Source of the DNA: Solea solea
Taxonomy: Eukaryota > Chordata > Actinopteri > Pleuronectiformes > Soleidae
Reading direction: 5' to 3'
Length of the DNA stretch: 64,000 bases
Assembly: GCF_958295425.1 (NCBI RefSeq)
Contig: NC_081150.1
Location: 3,905,001-3,969,000 of the forward strand
Part shown: piece after piece, positions 48,201-64,000 of the stretch
How positions within the stretch are numbered: position 1 is the first letter of the stretch
Layout of the letters: each line of letters begins with the position of its first letter
Translations under genes and position numbers: made by a program
Notes under the pieces: model-generated
The model's database searches: none
What the model saw: the letters and a program-made list of their open reading frames with translations, nothing else
What the model was told of the DNA's origin: nothing

Positions 48201-49368
48201 TTTAGTATTTAATCCTCTGAGTGTGACCACTGGTTGGGATTTCAGCCATTTGACTCTCTTCCACGCTCCCCTCAGACAAAGAAAACTGTATCTATAACAT
48301 TGTTATTTTTGCTATTAGTTTGTCTTATTGTTATGGTGGAAAAATCACAATATATCAACTATAATATCCAAATCTATCACAGTGTATAATCACACCTGAA
48401 ATGTATCACATCACCAGATTTTATTGCCAAAACACAATATTTTGGGTGGAGACAGAAGAAAGCTTATGCTTATGAATGTGAGTCTAATATTTTTAACCTT
48501 TAATTTTGTTTTATTCAATTATATATGTTTCTCATTTATGACCCTACACCACCTGCCGAGAATCCTGTGATGTGTGTTATTTAATTATTTCAGCCCATGC
48601 CAAACCTTTAACACATTTCTGACAAATTATTATTCCAACAACAATTAGAAAGCATGTGTGATGGTGCATTCACGGTCCACGGTCCTCCAGCGGAGGCTCT
48701 CTGTGACTGACCTTGCAGGAGAAGTGATGGTGAACAGCCAGACTCAGAGCCTGTTTCTTCAGAGCAACGAGGGTCGCTGAGCACTTCTCACAACACGCAA
48801 CTTTCCCCTCGGACCTCCCGAAGCCGGGTTTCTTCGCTTTGGATCCTCTGCACATGCTCCCAGCACCAAACCACATAGTAGTCCTGATGCGGTCCCCCAC
48901 GGAGCCGGGCAGGGACATGTACGAGCCCGGGACAGCGTCCGATCCCTGGTACATATTCCGGTGTGGGTCTCCCTGTCTGGAGACTCCGGCGCCCTCAGGA
49001 GCAGGGCGCTCCCTGTTGGGTTTTAAGCGGTCTGTTCCTTTAACACTTGTAGAAAAAGCAGTGGTCTCACAGTGATGCTGCACTTCACAGCTCTGAGGAA
49101 TAAATCATCATAATAAAGAGGATGATGCGTGTTGGGTTTTGGCTGTGGATAATTAGATATTAATCGACATGCACAACTGTCTGTAACCACACCCAAGTGT
49201 TTTTCTTCTTTTCTTTCTCACAGAGCAACAATGTGGTTCTTTTTATAAAAGTCTCAACAAACCAAACATGGTTTTAATAACGTGAAGAGGAAGATAAAGA
49301 AGAAATGTGCCACTTACCCAGTGCGCTCCTCTGACCGAGCTCTCTCCTCTTCCAGTCAGAGATGACAT
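28376..49368 (-). CDS. kif26b: KIF26-family (kinesin-11) protein, 13 in-frame coding exons
   Basis: KIF26 proteins are unconventional kinesins that bind microtubules but lack ATPase activity. KIF26B acts in Wnt5a-Ror signalling and cell adhesion; KIF26A acts in GDNF-Ret signalling. Exons in transcript order: 49318-49368, 48712-49092, 44468-44932, 41730-41851, 41369-41540, 37668-37877, 37167-37260, 34826-35097, 33702-33879, 33443-33581, 33043-33202, 29699-32858, 28376-28531. All joins are in phase with GT-AG sites and give about 1,853 residues. Order: two CxxC motifs (about residues 110-220), degenerate motor domain (about 390-740), long disordered region with [27 protein letters not shown] and LSGDLPPAMGKTSLY, then FEIKVYEIDN. 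Position beside hnrnpu and cnst, as in human 1q44, favours kif26b over kif26a. The exons for the final tail are broken (see the entries near 24.8 and 26.1 kb). Confidence 0.88.
28532..29698 (-). promoter_or_regulatory. kif26b: kif26 intron 12 with a repeat-free TAAT-rich stretch
   Basis: From about 29150 to 29480 the sequence is unique-looking and dense in TAAT/ATTA words (TTAATGATGCGACC, CTGCAATTAACATTTAATG, CTCCAATTAATGTTACATG). That is typical of homeodomain-binding conserved non-coding elements. No exon is present. The call is by appearance only. Confidence 0.3.
29699..32858 (-). CDS. kif26b: kif26 giant exon 12 (3,160 bp), disordered region
   Basis: The exon runs from an AACAG acceptor to a GTAACT donor and codes for about 1,053 residues. 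Family landmarks in order: [119 protein letters not shown] and LSGDLPPAMGKTSLYFSNR. It is serine- and proline-rich and very probably disordered and phosphorylated. The first ATG inside it is not a start; the frame is open upstream to the acceptor. Confidence 0.95.
33043..33202 (-). CDS. kif26b: kif26 exon 11, end of motor domain
   Basis: Encodes KSSKLTMLLRESLGHTNCHT then TVIAEVAES and ETLSTIQLAARIRRTQKRTK. This corresponds to the kinesin SKLTRLL and ETLSTLRFAxR blocks and is the clearest motor signature in the gene. Confidence 0.93.
33443..33581 (-). CDS. kif26b: kif26 exon 10, switch II region
   Basis: Encodes GSRGPTKLTLIDVCSGMSAM and then SELGPVIVSLLSG. LTLIDVCSG replaces the kinesin DLAGSE motif, comparable to LHLIDLGSC in mammalian KIF26. 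No short insertion rich in serine is present here. Confidence 0.85.
33702..33879 (-). CDS. kif26b: kif26 exon 9, switch I region
   Basis: Encodes LRNHNRVKAPTAERAASLLD then VAIAARRHSDFITYLSHTSI and MFFTLHV. In motile kinesins this is NxxSSRSH; here only SHT remains, in line with loss of nucleotide hydrolysis in the family. Confidence 0.9.
33880..34825 (-). other. kif26b: kif26 intron 8
   Basis: A 0.95-kb interval with no repeat family or coding sequence that I can recognise. Confidence 0.5.
34826..35097 (-). CDS. kif26b: kif26 exon 8, motor domain
   Basis: Encodes SWSSMVGSDESVQKLGLIPC then AISWLYSTIERRREKTW, VSAVELCCGEEDTLRDLL and LQEDPVYGIQ. These match the [21 protein letters not shown] and VSAVEVWGKEENLRDLL blocks of KIF26. 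Confidence 0.92.
35098..37166 (-). other. kif26b: kif26 intron 7
   Basis: Contains the TTAA-flanked MITE (35382-35734), a GT microsatellite at 36583-36601 and a repeat-free stretch at about 36410-36580 that includes a perfect CACGTG E-box near 36484. No coding exon is needed here. Confidence 0.5.
35382..35734. mobile_element. MITE flanked by TTAA, AGGKCCAGTGT ends
   Basis: The left end reads AGGGCCAGTGTGTCA; the right end read in reverse is AGGTCCAGTGTATAG. TTAA lies directly outside both ends (35378-35381 and 35735-35738), as with piggyBac-type insertion. It is 353 bp long, AT-rich and has no open frame, so it is non-autonomous. Confidence 0.8.
37167..37260 (-). CDS. kif26b: kif26 exon 7, degenerate P-loop (first half)
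   Basis: Encodes AEVCAGVLADVIRCVLSGSD and GCVLGLGCADVG. Kinesins normally have GQTGSGKT here, and mammalian KIF26 has GHAKLGKSYTM. In this gene the join to exon 8 gives GCADVGSWSSMVG, without the lysine. Confidence 0.88.
37668..37877 (-). CDS. kif26b: kif26 exon 6, start of motor domain
   Basis: Encodes VKVVLRVSPEQS, then LQIDPSKKRVIIMEP and FNFDAAFPQESSQ. This is the first beta strand (kinesin VxVRVRP equivalent, here VKVVLRV) and the FxFDxxFPQxxSQ strand of the family. Confidence 0.9.
37878..41368 (-). other. kif26b: kif26 intron 5
   Basis: A 3.5-kb intron with an AC tract at 39711-39726, a GGAGA tract at about 39855-39885 and the 69-bp perfect palindrome at 40206-40274. No coding exon was seen. 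Confidence 0.5.
40206..40274. repeat. Perfect 69-bp palindrome
   Basis: Two 34-bp arms, exact reverse complements, flank one central base (40240). The left arm begins TCTTTTCCTGCTCAAGG and its centre reads GGTGGAGGCTCCACC. I checked every base pair. Perfect arms with no spacer are short-lived in genomes, so this is recent, selected or an assembly artefact. Confidence 0.95.
41369..41540 (-). CDS. kif26b: kif26 exon 5
   Basis: Completes LAKAAEKLSLTLRKK and ends PSCLLQAATRTRDSPNVGK. Mammalian KIF26 has AAQKLSLASKRKK ... PPCLLRAASKTKDNPG.IGK at this point, immediately before the motor domain begins. Confidence 0.85.
41648..41723. repeat. 76-bp TA dinucleotide array
   Basis: An uninterrupted alternation of A and T, the longest simple repeat in the window. 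It lies six bases downstream of the kif26 exon 4 donor in the direction of transcription. TA arrays of this length form cruciforms and vary in length. Confidence 0.95.
41730..41851 (-). CDS. kif26b: kif26 exon 4, next to a TA microsatellite
   Basis: Encodes AAGDATQGCVDAGPVQTSSK then IPHISKVVNIANTAAMSFLA. The correct acceptor is TGATAG at 41852-41857, because the tempting CTGCAG nine bases further in would have to be skipped and gives the wrong frame at the join. The donor GTATAC is followed within six bases by the TA array at 41648-41723. Confidence 0.72.
42216..42244. repeat. TG microsatellite
   Basis: About fourteen TG units in kif26 intron 3. Confidence 0.9.
43230..43275. repeat. Perfect hairpin, 20-bp arms and 6-base loop
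   Basis: The arm TACACCATGATATTATTTAT at 43230-43249 is exactly complementary to 43256-43275, around loop GTTGTT. It may be a foldback remnant of a transposon or a transcribed small-RNA hairpin inside the kif26 intron. Confidence 0.92.
44468..44932 (-). CDS. kif26b: kif26 exon 3, second CxxC motif
   Basis: Encodes DSSDLSAFLNDNLRVHSRST, then GQCSACGTSLNQLKHEAIHL, matching KIF26B [20 protein letters not shown]. It ends CKSVYNPDGVTIYRYHK, like the family's LSRTNGVTLYPYQ. Its length is exactly 155 codons in phase 0. Confidence 0.87.
44990..45401. mobile_element. MITE flanked by TTAA, AGCTGYAG ends
   Basis: The left end reads AGCTGCAGGACATG and the right end in reverse AGCTGTAGTGCGTAAC; TTAA adjoins both. 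The terminal match is short (about eight bases). Internal blocks recur at 15906-16110, so the family is mobile. No coding capacity. Confidence 0.6.
47955..48052. repeat. AT-rich tract of nested ATATACTGTATR palindromes
   Basis: Repeated units such as TATATACAGTATACATATAT and ATACTGTATGCATGTATA alternate orientation, giving several overlapping self-complementary arms. Confidence 0.75.
48712..49092 (-). CDS. kif26b: kif26 exon 2, first CxxC motif
   Basis: Encodes a basic, disordered start and then CEKCSATLVALKKQALSLAV, aligned with KIF26B CENCNARLVELKRQALRLL. The donor is GTCAGT. The CxxC could hold half of a metal site whose other half is in exon 3. Confidence 0.85.
49318..49368 (-). CDS. kif26b: kif26 exon 1 (start codon)
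   Basis: Encodes MSSLTGRGESSVRGAHW and ends at a consensus GTAAGT donor in phase 0, matching the open phase of exon 2. The N-terminus of this family is poorly conserved, so the start is supported by splicing logic only. An internal ATG in exon 2 (MYQGSDAV) is an alternative. Confidence 0.55.
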
Positions 49369-49934
49369 GACAACTTGTTAATATTTAAAAAGATATCCGG
49401 AACAAAGGCGGGCTGCGCTTTTATTTAATTTCGCCAAAGCTCCGTGGGTGTGAAGCAAAACCATTTCACTCATGATGATCAGAGGTGGACAGTGATGAGA
49501 CAAACTCAGAGGCTGCCTGTGAGGAGACTGTGAGAGATGGAGCGGTGACAGTGGCACAGTGGAGACGGAGACAGCGAGCGCGCCGGAGAAGTATACCGTG
49601 CATTGATTCACTTGTCCTCGGGGAGGCGCTGAAGAGCAGACAAGTACAGTCAGCAGGTTGGACCAGACGCTCAACAGTTTTTTTAATAAGAAGAATAAAA
49701 ACAAATATGTTATACACAAGAGGCAGTGTGAGGGAGAATATCCCCTACATGCTCAATAGAAAAAAAACAGGTAAACAGCATTTACTGTGTTAATTATGTG
49801 TCTCATAATTATAATGCACAATAAAAACATAGTTTGGTAAAGTGTTTTGGCAACAGATGTTTGTATGTTGTTGCTGTATGTGTGCTATGTTGTTACCTGC
49901 AATTATTGTTTTGTTGTTTTTTTTTCTCTCTCTC

Positions 49935-49949
<15 letters not shown>

Positions 49950-49965
<16 letters not shown>

Positions 49966-50085
49966 GTATCATTACCTCTTTAGGATCTTTCTGGCATAAA
50001 CTCTGACCTGTACTATGACCAGATGGTCCAAGTGACCAACATCTGCTCCTAATGAGCCTTTTCTGAGGAACTTAAGTTTCAGGCT
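49950..50085 (+). repeat. Fish microsatellite-associated repeat, copy 2
   Basis: Shares TCTGGCATAAACTCTGACC, a GACCAG-TGGTCC phrase and CTGAGGAACTTAAGTTT with 22218-22365, in the same order and beside a TG array (49936-49961). Confidence 0.6.
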
Positions 50086-50235
50086 TGGATGTGCTCCATT
50101 ATGGATGGGGTTGTTTTTTTGTGGCTTTTTTTATCCCACATTATATGTGAATGTTTGTGGTCAAGGAGCATGCTGCTGACAGATACTCTAGTATTATTAT
50201 AATAATAATAATTATTATTATCATTATTATTTTTT

Positions 50236-50260
50236 AAAGCGGTAGAAGATGGATGGATGG
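50236..50260 (+). repeat. Retroposon tail (GCGGTAGAAGATGG then ATGG units)
   Basis: The same AAAGCGGTAGAAGATGGATGG phrase (one base longer than can be written here in full) occurs at 61746-61773. It matches the 3' terminus of the common fish repeat seen at 22379 and 27746. Confidence 0.6.
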
Positions 50261-51864
50261 TCAATGATAATGCAACTGATCATGTAGAGGTATCTTTATG
50301 TCTGTCTGTCTACTGAATTTTAAACACAAACACAATATAAAAGGTGATCATACTTAATACAAGGGGGGAATAATAACTGAAACCCATGCAGTTTATATAC
50401 AGTGCATGTGGAAAGTAAGGGTCTGTTAAAAAAGCGATTATTAAATTGCTGTGGAGAGTATTTGTTATTAATGTATAGGAAGAGGATTTCATATTTTGGA
50501 CCCTTGGAATAACATATTAAAGAGGGATTGCGAAATATGGGGGGAGGGCTACGCCTTGGTAGCCCATGAAATTGATAATTCAAAGTAAATTATGTCATAA
50601 AGGAAGAAGGCAGGGATCTTTTGAAATAAGTATGTAGAAATAAACTGTTCAGTGAAGATTCTTGCAACATAGCAATTAAATACAACTGCCTTTACAATTG
50701 TGGACACATGCAGTCTTTGAAAGGTTCCTAATATCAGTATAAGCCCTGTGATGTGACTTTTGTGATGGCACTAGAGATCTCATACATGCAGCGACAGTTT
50801 CCTGATAAATAAGAGGTGAGTGTAAAGTAAAAAGGCAAGATCATTTTAGCAAGGATAGTTTTGTTATCTTTTAATGTGTGAAAAACAGGGATATATCATG
50901 ACTTGAAAAAATAGATGAAAGACCTACTCCAGTGTGTTGGTACTGCACCTCGATGTGGCCACAATAACCTCAATTAGTCTTTTATTGGTTTGCATCAATC
51001 TCTTAAAACATAGAAATGTAAATTTCTACAACTGATGATTTCATTGGGATGTTTTGCAGAATATAGTGTCTTCCATGAGATTAAATCCTACCTAATTAAA
51101 TTAATTTTGAAATAAAAAACATCAAATGGGTATCAGTGTATTTCCCAGAGAAGCGAGAGCTTTTAGTGCCTTTCACTTACAGAGTTGCATCAGTTTTTTT
51201 TCCACATCACTTTGAAAATTGACATAATTTGATCTTCTTGGCTCTTCCTTTGCACACAAAGCAGATGATGCTTAATGGGGTGTGTCAATTATTCTTTCTT
51301 AAAACCATATGATTCCATATATTATATCATACTTTACATACGCATATTATATCATACGTTGTAATACTTTATAAGTGTGGTAACACTGCATTATGGTGAT
51401 CGTATCATTGACCTTAATGATATTGAGGGTTCTTGTCAGTTTTGAACACTTCTTATTACATTTTCCTTATGTGTACCATATATAAGTTTCTTATTGTCCA
51501 AAAACATGTACATATTTGAATAAATAAGCAAGGTAATATCCATTTTTTTCTTTGTACGAGCTGTGTGTTTTTATGCCCCACTTTTTCCACAACAAAGAAT
51601 CCTTGGCCCTTGTTAAAGCGGCGACAGATGGCGTGTACGCTACAAAAGCTGGCCGCGCTGCTTTCTGGGTAATTACGGTATCGTCATCCTCCTCCCCCAC
51701 GGCACAGACTCTGCTCAGCTCTTTAGCCGGCGAAAGATTTCTCGGAGAGCGGCTGCCATTTGGCGCAGAATTGAGCCACATCCAAGATCAAAGCGCGACA
51801 ATTTATTTATATATTCTCGTATTTGTTCATTTTACTTGACACACTTTACCGTTAAACATTCACG

Positions 51865-59672
<7,808 letters not shown>

Positions 59673-60385
59673 AACACTTGTTGTAAAGGGACTGGTGGCC
59701 GACACGGAGACCCACCTCTTGCCACGGAACATCCCTCCACTCAACTGTCTGACTTATATTTTTACCATTACTGAATTTGTCTCTTCTTTTTTTTTTTCCA
59801 AAACCCCAAACTTATTAATCCAAAACCAATCATGACTGAAGAGAAATGGAGCAACAACATTCCACATCAGAGAGGAGAGCAGGCAGCCAGGAGCGTAATT
59901 AACGTCCGATGTGGGTTCAGTCTCTCATTCAGCCTTTTTTTTCCCCTTCCTGTTGTATATTTCATTCATATTCTCACCACTTTTAAATGACATGCTTTTA
60001 AAAAGAGAAATCTGTTTGTAATATCAGGAACCACAAACATTTTGCATACCCAGCAAGTGTTTAAGCAACTTTTTTTGTTTTTCAGGGTTGTGCATTTTAT
60101 CTGTGCTGTGATTTTTTTTTTTATTTTTTTTTTTTTTTTATGACGAATTGTAAATATTTTTTTTGTTTTCATAGTTTGTATGAGAAATTTAAGAGAACGG
60201 TATTGATTAAAAATTCACCTTAGCTTCTCTGAAGCATGGTAGCTGATTGAATTGTTAGACTGTCCATGTCCACTGTTAAACTGAAGAAGCAGCAGGTCAT
60301 TATTATTTTTTTGTCTTTTGTTCCCACTATCAAACTTGTAACCTTAACTTCATAGACCTACAATAAACAACTGGTTGGCTTTTTT
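59673..60385 (+). other. hnrnpu: hnrnpu 3' UTR
   Basis: Follows the TAA stop and contains long T runs (60110-60170). An AATAAA signal at 60362-60367 is a good candidate cleavage site; a variant ATTAAA lies near 60205. A longer form ending near 61690 (ATTAAAG) is possible. Confidence 0.6.
60362..60367 (+). terminator. hnrnpu: Poly(A) signal of hnrnpu
   Basis: Canonical AATAAA about 690 bases after the stop codon, followed by T-rich sequence. Confidence 0.6.
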
Positions 60386-62800
60386 ACATTCATCCTGGCT
60401 TATGACTTTTGATTGACTTCAAAGGTGTGTAAAAGACCTTTGAATGGGCGATGGCCTGGTTTGCTACTTCAAACAGTAAGGACATCAGCCCCACTTCAAG
60501 CCCCTGTTGACACGTCAGAAGTTAAGTATTCAGTCAGTCTCCGCTCTTTGCTCCGTTATTTCCTCTTCTCTAACTATTCTGATGCACATTGTCAAAGCAA
60601 AAGTATTCTGGCTGAGCCATTTTAAGGATATAACTAAGCCATTTTAATACGTGTGCTTTTACTTAATTTATATTAAAATGAGTGCTTTTGCTCTGCTTGA
60701 TGACTAGATAAGTGGTTTTCCAGATAATCAGTTGTCCTTATTGTGGTGTAGTTTTGACCAGTCCAGTTTCTAAAACCCAGAACAACAAACTCTTAACCCT
60801 TCTTTTTTTTTTTTTTTTATCTTTTGCATGTCTCTTTGGGTAACGATTCATATTTTGAAGTATTTAAATTTCCCAGCTTCTTTGTAACAATGCCGGTTTA
60901 ACACAAAGTGGTTTGAAAGAGGTGCGGTTGCTCATTTTCACCAGCAAACCTAAAGGGCTATGCAGTGTCACATCCACACAACAACCACCAACAGCAGCAG
61001 CTCATGGAAAAACCTCAGCTGGACGGGAACCAACGCGGAGAGTAACTTAAAGCATTAGTGCGTTGTTTTCTGTAGAGTCCGTGGTGGTGAGCGTGGGGGC
61101 AGCTCATTCTCACCACTCCCAGTGTGTGTGTGTGTGTGTCCCTCCTGGCAGAGGACGCACCGCTCACGCACGTCCACACTGGAGCGAGACCAGATTAAAT
61201 TTGACGATGCAAATCGGTCGTTTTGATTTTTCAGTTAATAAACGTGTAAATATTGCGCAACTGTTTCAGCCATGCACGAATGTTCATGAATAATCTGACT
61301 TTTACGAGTAACAAGTGTATTGTGATTAAGAAAGTGTTAGTTTGCCAGATTACTGCTGTGTGTGATGTATTCTACTTTTATGTGTGGGCACTTCATGCTC
61401 GTCCTGTTTTAATGTACCAGATACACACATGTATCAGAATGCGAGCTATGAGTTTACAGTATCTATAATCTATAATACAACAGATCAGACACTATATTTT
61501 TATTGCTTTGTGTTGCAGGTTGTATATCAGGTCTTTTATTATTAAAAAAAAAACCCAACCGTTGCAAAAGCTTTGAGACTTTTTTTCTGAGATTTGTTGT
61601 CTTTTTTATCGGATGGTTTTTTGATATTTGTGTTTGGAAAAAAAAAAAACAATTTGAAATTGTATTGTTTTTTTAATTTGTCTCAACTATTAAAGTTAAA
61701 GAAAAAGAGTTCTAGTGTGGCTTTGTGGTTTTGTTGCAGTGGAGGATAAAGCGGTAGAAGATGGATGGATGGAATTTGTGTTCTCATTGTTATCTTTGTG
61801 AAAACAGATCTCCACTGAGGAGAGATGGTGATGGGGATCACACAGGCACGGCTAATTGCAGAGAATACTGAAAAATTCTACTCGAGTAAAAGTACCACTA
61901 TTTAAATGGGACATATTATATCCTATAAGTTAAAATAGTTCCCTGGTCTAAAAATGTACTTGAGTTAAAGAAAGAAGAGTAAAAGTTACTTTTTTTAACA
62001 TGGTTGGGCTTCTGTCTTGTGTTGTGCAAAAAGGACATGAATTGTTTTAAATGAGAAAAATTGGAAATGAAAGTGCTGACAAAATAAAACATGTATTCAT
62101 GTGATGTATCAGTCAAAATGGGTCAAGGGTCACTAATGCTTTAACTTTCTCACTCGGCACCGATTCACCTGTTCTCATTATTCACCGCCAACATTTTGTT
62201 TACTGATTTAAAACGTATCGGAATACAGTACTTCCAAAAAGCCATACTTAATTAAAAGCAGAATTTCTAATTTAAAAAAATACTATAAAGCATAAAAGTA
62301 CTTTCTCCAAATCAGGACTGAATCATTTATTCAGCCATTTTCTTGAGTTTTCTCCTTATTTCGTTGCACACCCTCTCTTAAAACAATGACTTTCACAGAA
62401 ACATGAACCCACAACTGTCTCTGATATAACTTGAAAATGATTTATTATTATATAATTATAATCCACGCTTAAGACAAACTTAATATTTCATTACAATGAG
62501 ACGTCTGTGTCTGCAGGTAGTTTGGCCCCCTATTGTTGTTTGAATAGTTTCAATAATGGTCTTTATTCACGTTTTCTTTTTAAAACAGCAGCATTTTTTA
62601 TAGTTTCTATTCTGTACACTGTAAATGTGCTGTTTAAATGTTCTGTCCATGAACACAGAGCTGATCTGACGATGCTTAAATACTGCAAAGAATATTCTCC
62701 TAGGATCTTTGTAGTTTGTCCACATGAAAACTCAAGTCTTAAAATTAAACACATTTTCATTAAGAATAAAAAGTGTGTCCATGTCTGTGTTGTGTGTTGC
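60386..62800. other. Region downstream of hnrnpu, no gene seen
   Basis: AT-rich sequence with T runs, a short CG-rich piece at 61060-61190 with a GT tract, and a retroposon tail at 61746-61773. Open frames are short and lack codon-like character. Confidence 0.45.
61746..61773 (+). repeat. Retroposon tail with ATGG units
   Basis: Second copy of the GCGGTAGAAGATGGATGGAT terminus, matching 50236-50260. Confidence 0.6.
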
Positions 62801-62807
62801 TTTTTAG

Positions 62808-63018
62808 TTGATTTATGTCGAGTCATGGTGTTCACCTCCTATTTTGCCACAACCACGACTCAGCAAAGACTTCACAAAGTGGTAAGTGTTGTTCTTCTCT
62901 CACCTTGGCCCCTGACGTCCTGCTGGAAAACTAATCAACTGTGTTTTCTTCCAGGAGTTCTTCATATTTGGCTCTGCCGCCTCAGTGTGACGTTGTCTCA
63001 CAGACACCTGAGTCGTGA
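62808..63018 (+). CDS. Doubtful pair of terminal exons of an unknown gene
   Basis: A pyrimidine-rich acceptor precedes 62808. The exon 62808-62881 ends at a GTAAGT donor and a CTTCCAG acceptor precedes 62955. Joined, they stay open to a TGA at 63018, giving 45 residues that end KWSSSYLALPPQCDVVSQTP plus ES. I do not recognise it, and no upstream exon was found. It may be chance. Confidence 0.22.
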
Positions 63019-63339
63019 CTCTGGAAATAGACGCCTGCGTCAAATGATCCCGACTGAACTCTCTCAACAACCGTTCTGGATTCCTTGTCCGCTGTGTGAC
63101 AATTAGTGACATCTAATGGTTAGACTGCAGATTATACCAAACACCCCTCCATTCCCAAGCATGACTGAGAACTAGAGTGATCTTCACATAACAGAACAAT
63201 GTTCATTTCTTTGTTGGCATAGTAAGATTCCACTTAAAAAAAAATATCTACATAAATAATACATCTATTAATGTAGATGTAACGTAATGTTTGTCTTTAC
63301 ACTGAGACAGGAAACCGAAGTTTGTGTCATCTCATCTTA

Positions 63340-63562
63340 AACCAAAGTCTATAGAGAAAACCAGCGATTTTACCTGACAGCACACAGGAGTTGTTGACCC
63401 ACTGCTGCCTCCATCGGTGAGTTCAAATGTTTTCTTTTGTGATTTCAGCATTTTAAATCCTGTGTTTGGTTTTATTTAAGTGACACAAACTGACCTATAG
63501 AGGCAGCAGTGGACCAGCAGCAGTGTGAAAAACAGTGATTTTCTCTATGGACTTTGGTGGAG
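63340..63562. repeat. Foldback repeat with imperfect inverted arms
   Basis: ACCAAAGTCTATAGAGAAAA near 63342 pairs with TTTTCTCTATGGACTTTGGT near 63541, and GACCCACTGCTGCCTC pairs imperfectly with GAGGCAGCAGTGGACC. The arrangement resembles a fish foldback or MITE family. No coding capacity. Confidence 0.65.
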
Positions 63563-63667
63563 ACGGGAGCAGGTCGAGACGTCGAGAACTTTCAGTTTCC
63601 AGTGGGAAAAGTCCGTCTAACAGCAAGATAAAGCAACAGACTTGTTCTCAAGGTATCGTAGACTTAA

Positions 63668-63923
63668 AGGAATACTTCACCGATTTGAATTTAGCTTTGT
63701 ATTACTAGAATAGGTGTAGTATTTTTGAAAAACTGTGCTTCCCATACTCAGTTTCCCCTGAATTGAGGGTTAGGGTTAGGGGTTCTTTGTTACGTGCCCA
63801 CCAATGACACTTGGTCCTGTTAGTGTAAAGATGGCGACACTGTTTACATTCTGGGAATGAGGTCTAAAAAGTGTGGAATTCACGCTGCAGTTAAAGCGAA
63901 ATGCAAATCTGTGAAGTATTCCT
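63668..63923. mobile_element. MITE flanked by TTAA, AGGAATACTTCAC ends
   Basis: The left end AGGAATACTTCACCGATTTG and the right end in reverse AGGAATACTTCACAGATTTG match at 19 of 20 positions. TTAA adjoins each end (63664-63667 and 63924-63927). The 256-bp element has no open frame. Strong end identity suggests fairly recent movement by a piggyBac-like transposase, although TA-targeting elements cannot be excluded. Confidence 0.85.
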
Positions 63924-64000
63924 TTAAGCTGGCGTAGACAGTTTTTCAGCGTTGCTTACGGTGACAGAAAGCGTCTGTTTGTGAATGTGTGACAGTTTGT

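Larger units (their letters stand above)
44933..48711 (-). other. kif26b: kif26 intron 2
   Basis: Contains the MITE at 44990-45401, an AT-rich palindromic tract at 47955-48052 and repeat-free sequence at about 47200-47700 that could be regulatory. No exon was seen. Confidence 0.5.
49369..51864. promoter_or_regulatory. Divergent promoter interval between kif26 and hnrnpu
   Basis: The two genes point away from each other across 2.5 kb. The kif26 side (49440-49640) is CG-rich. The hnrnpu side has a CG-rich block at 51600-51780 with CTGCCATTTGGCGC at 51753-51766, which overlaps YY1-like (GCCAT) and E2F-like (TTTGGCGC) words. The middle (49950-50085) holds a repeat copy beside a TG tract, a TTATTA tract at 50193-50232 and a retroposon tail at 50236-50260. 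No gene was seen. Confidence 0.45.

Noticed and set aside
49485..49793. + strand open frame in the kif26 promoter
   Set aside because: Short, no family resemblance, and it lies in CG-rich upstream DNA where stops are rare.
62507..63106. 199-codon + strand frame near the right end
   Set aside because: It has no recognisable protein features and runs through a likely intron; only the small spliced alternative was kept, at low confidence.

Overview
The window looks like nuclear DNA from a ray-finned (percomorph-like) teleost. It has intron-rich genes with GT-AG splice sites, many TG/CT/TA microsatellites, short non-autonomous transposons of kinds common in fish, and gene order resembling human 1q44. 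All calls come from reading exons, splice sites and remembered protein families; no database search was run.

Layout. (1) 1-66: the end of one possible + strand exon of an unrecognised gene. (2) 2,833-16,249, minus strand: consortin (cnst), a trans-Golgi membrane protein that helps deliver connexins. I could assemble ten coding exons in consistent phase. (3) 16,250-24,800: no gene seen, but a clean 307-bp hAT-type MITE, microsatellites, hairpins and a CpG-rich patch near 19.0-19.3 kb. (4) about 24,830-49,368, minus strand: a kinesin-11 family gene (KIF26, most likely kif26b). Thirteen coding exons join in frame and give about 1,853 residues, including one 3.16-kb exon. The two exons that normally encode the conserved C-terminal tail are present as sequence but broken. 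(5) 49,369-51,864: a 2.5-kb divergent promoter interval. (6) 51,865-59,672, plus strand: hnrnpu (SAF-A), 14 exons, 844 residues, with SAP, acidic, SPRY, P-loop NTPase and RGG regions all intact. (7) 59,673-64,000: the hnrnpu 3' UTR, then repeat-rich DNA with two MITE or foldback elements and one doubtful pair of exons.

The three genes work in different processes: nuclear matrix/RNA binding, non-motile kinesin signalling and connexin traffic. Their adjacency reflects inherited synteny rather than a pathway. Human EFCAB2, SMYD3 and TFB2M lie between or beside these genes at 1q44, but I saw no trace of them here. The most notable observations are the decayed KIF26 tail, a P-loop even more degenerate than usual for KIF26, a perfect 69-bp palindrome, a long TA repeat beginning six bases after a splice donor, and a GC-AG intron in hnrnpu. 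I found no sign of a wholly new biological system.
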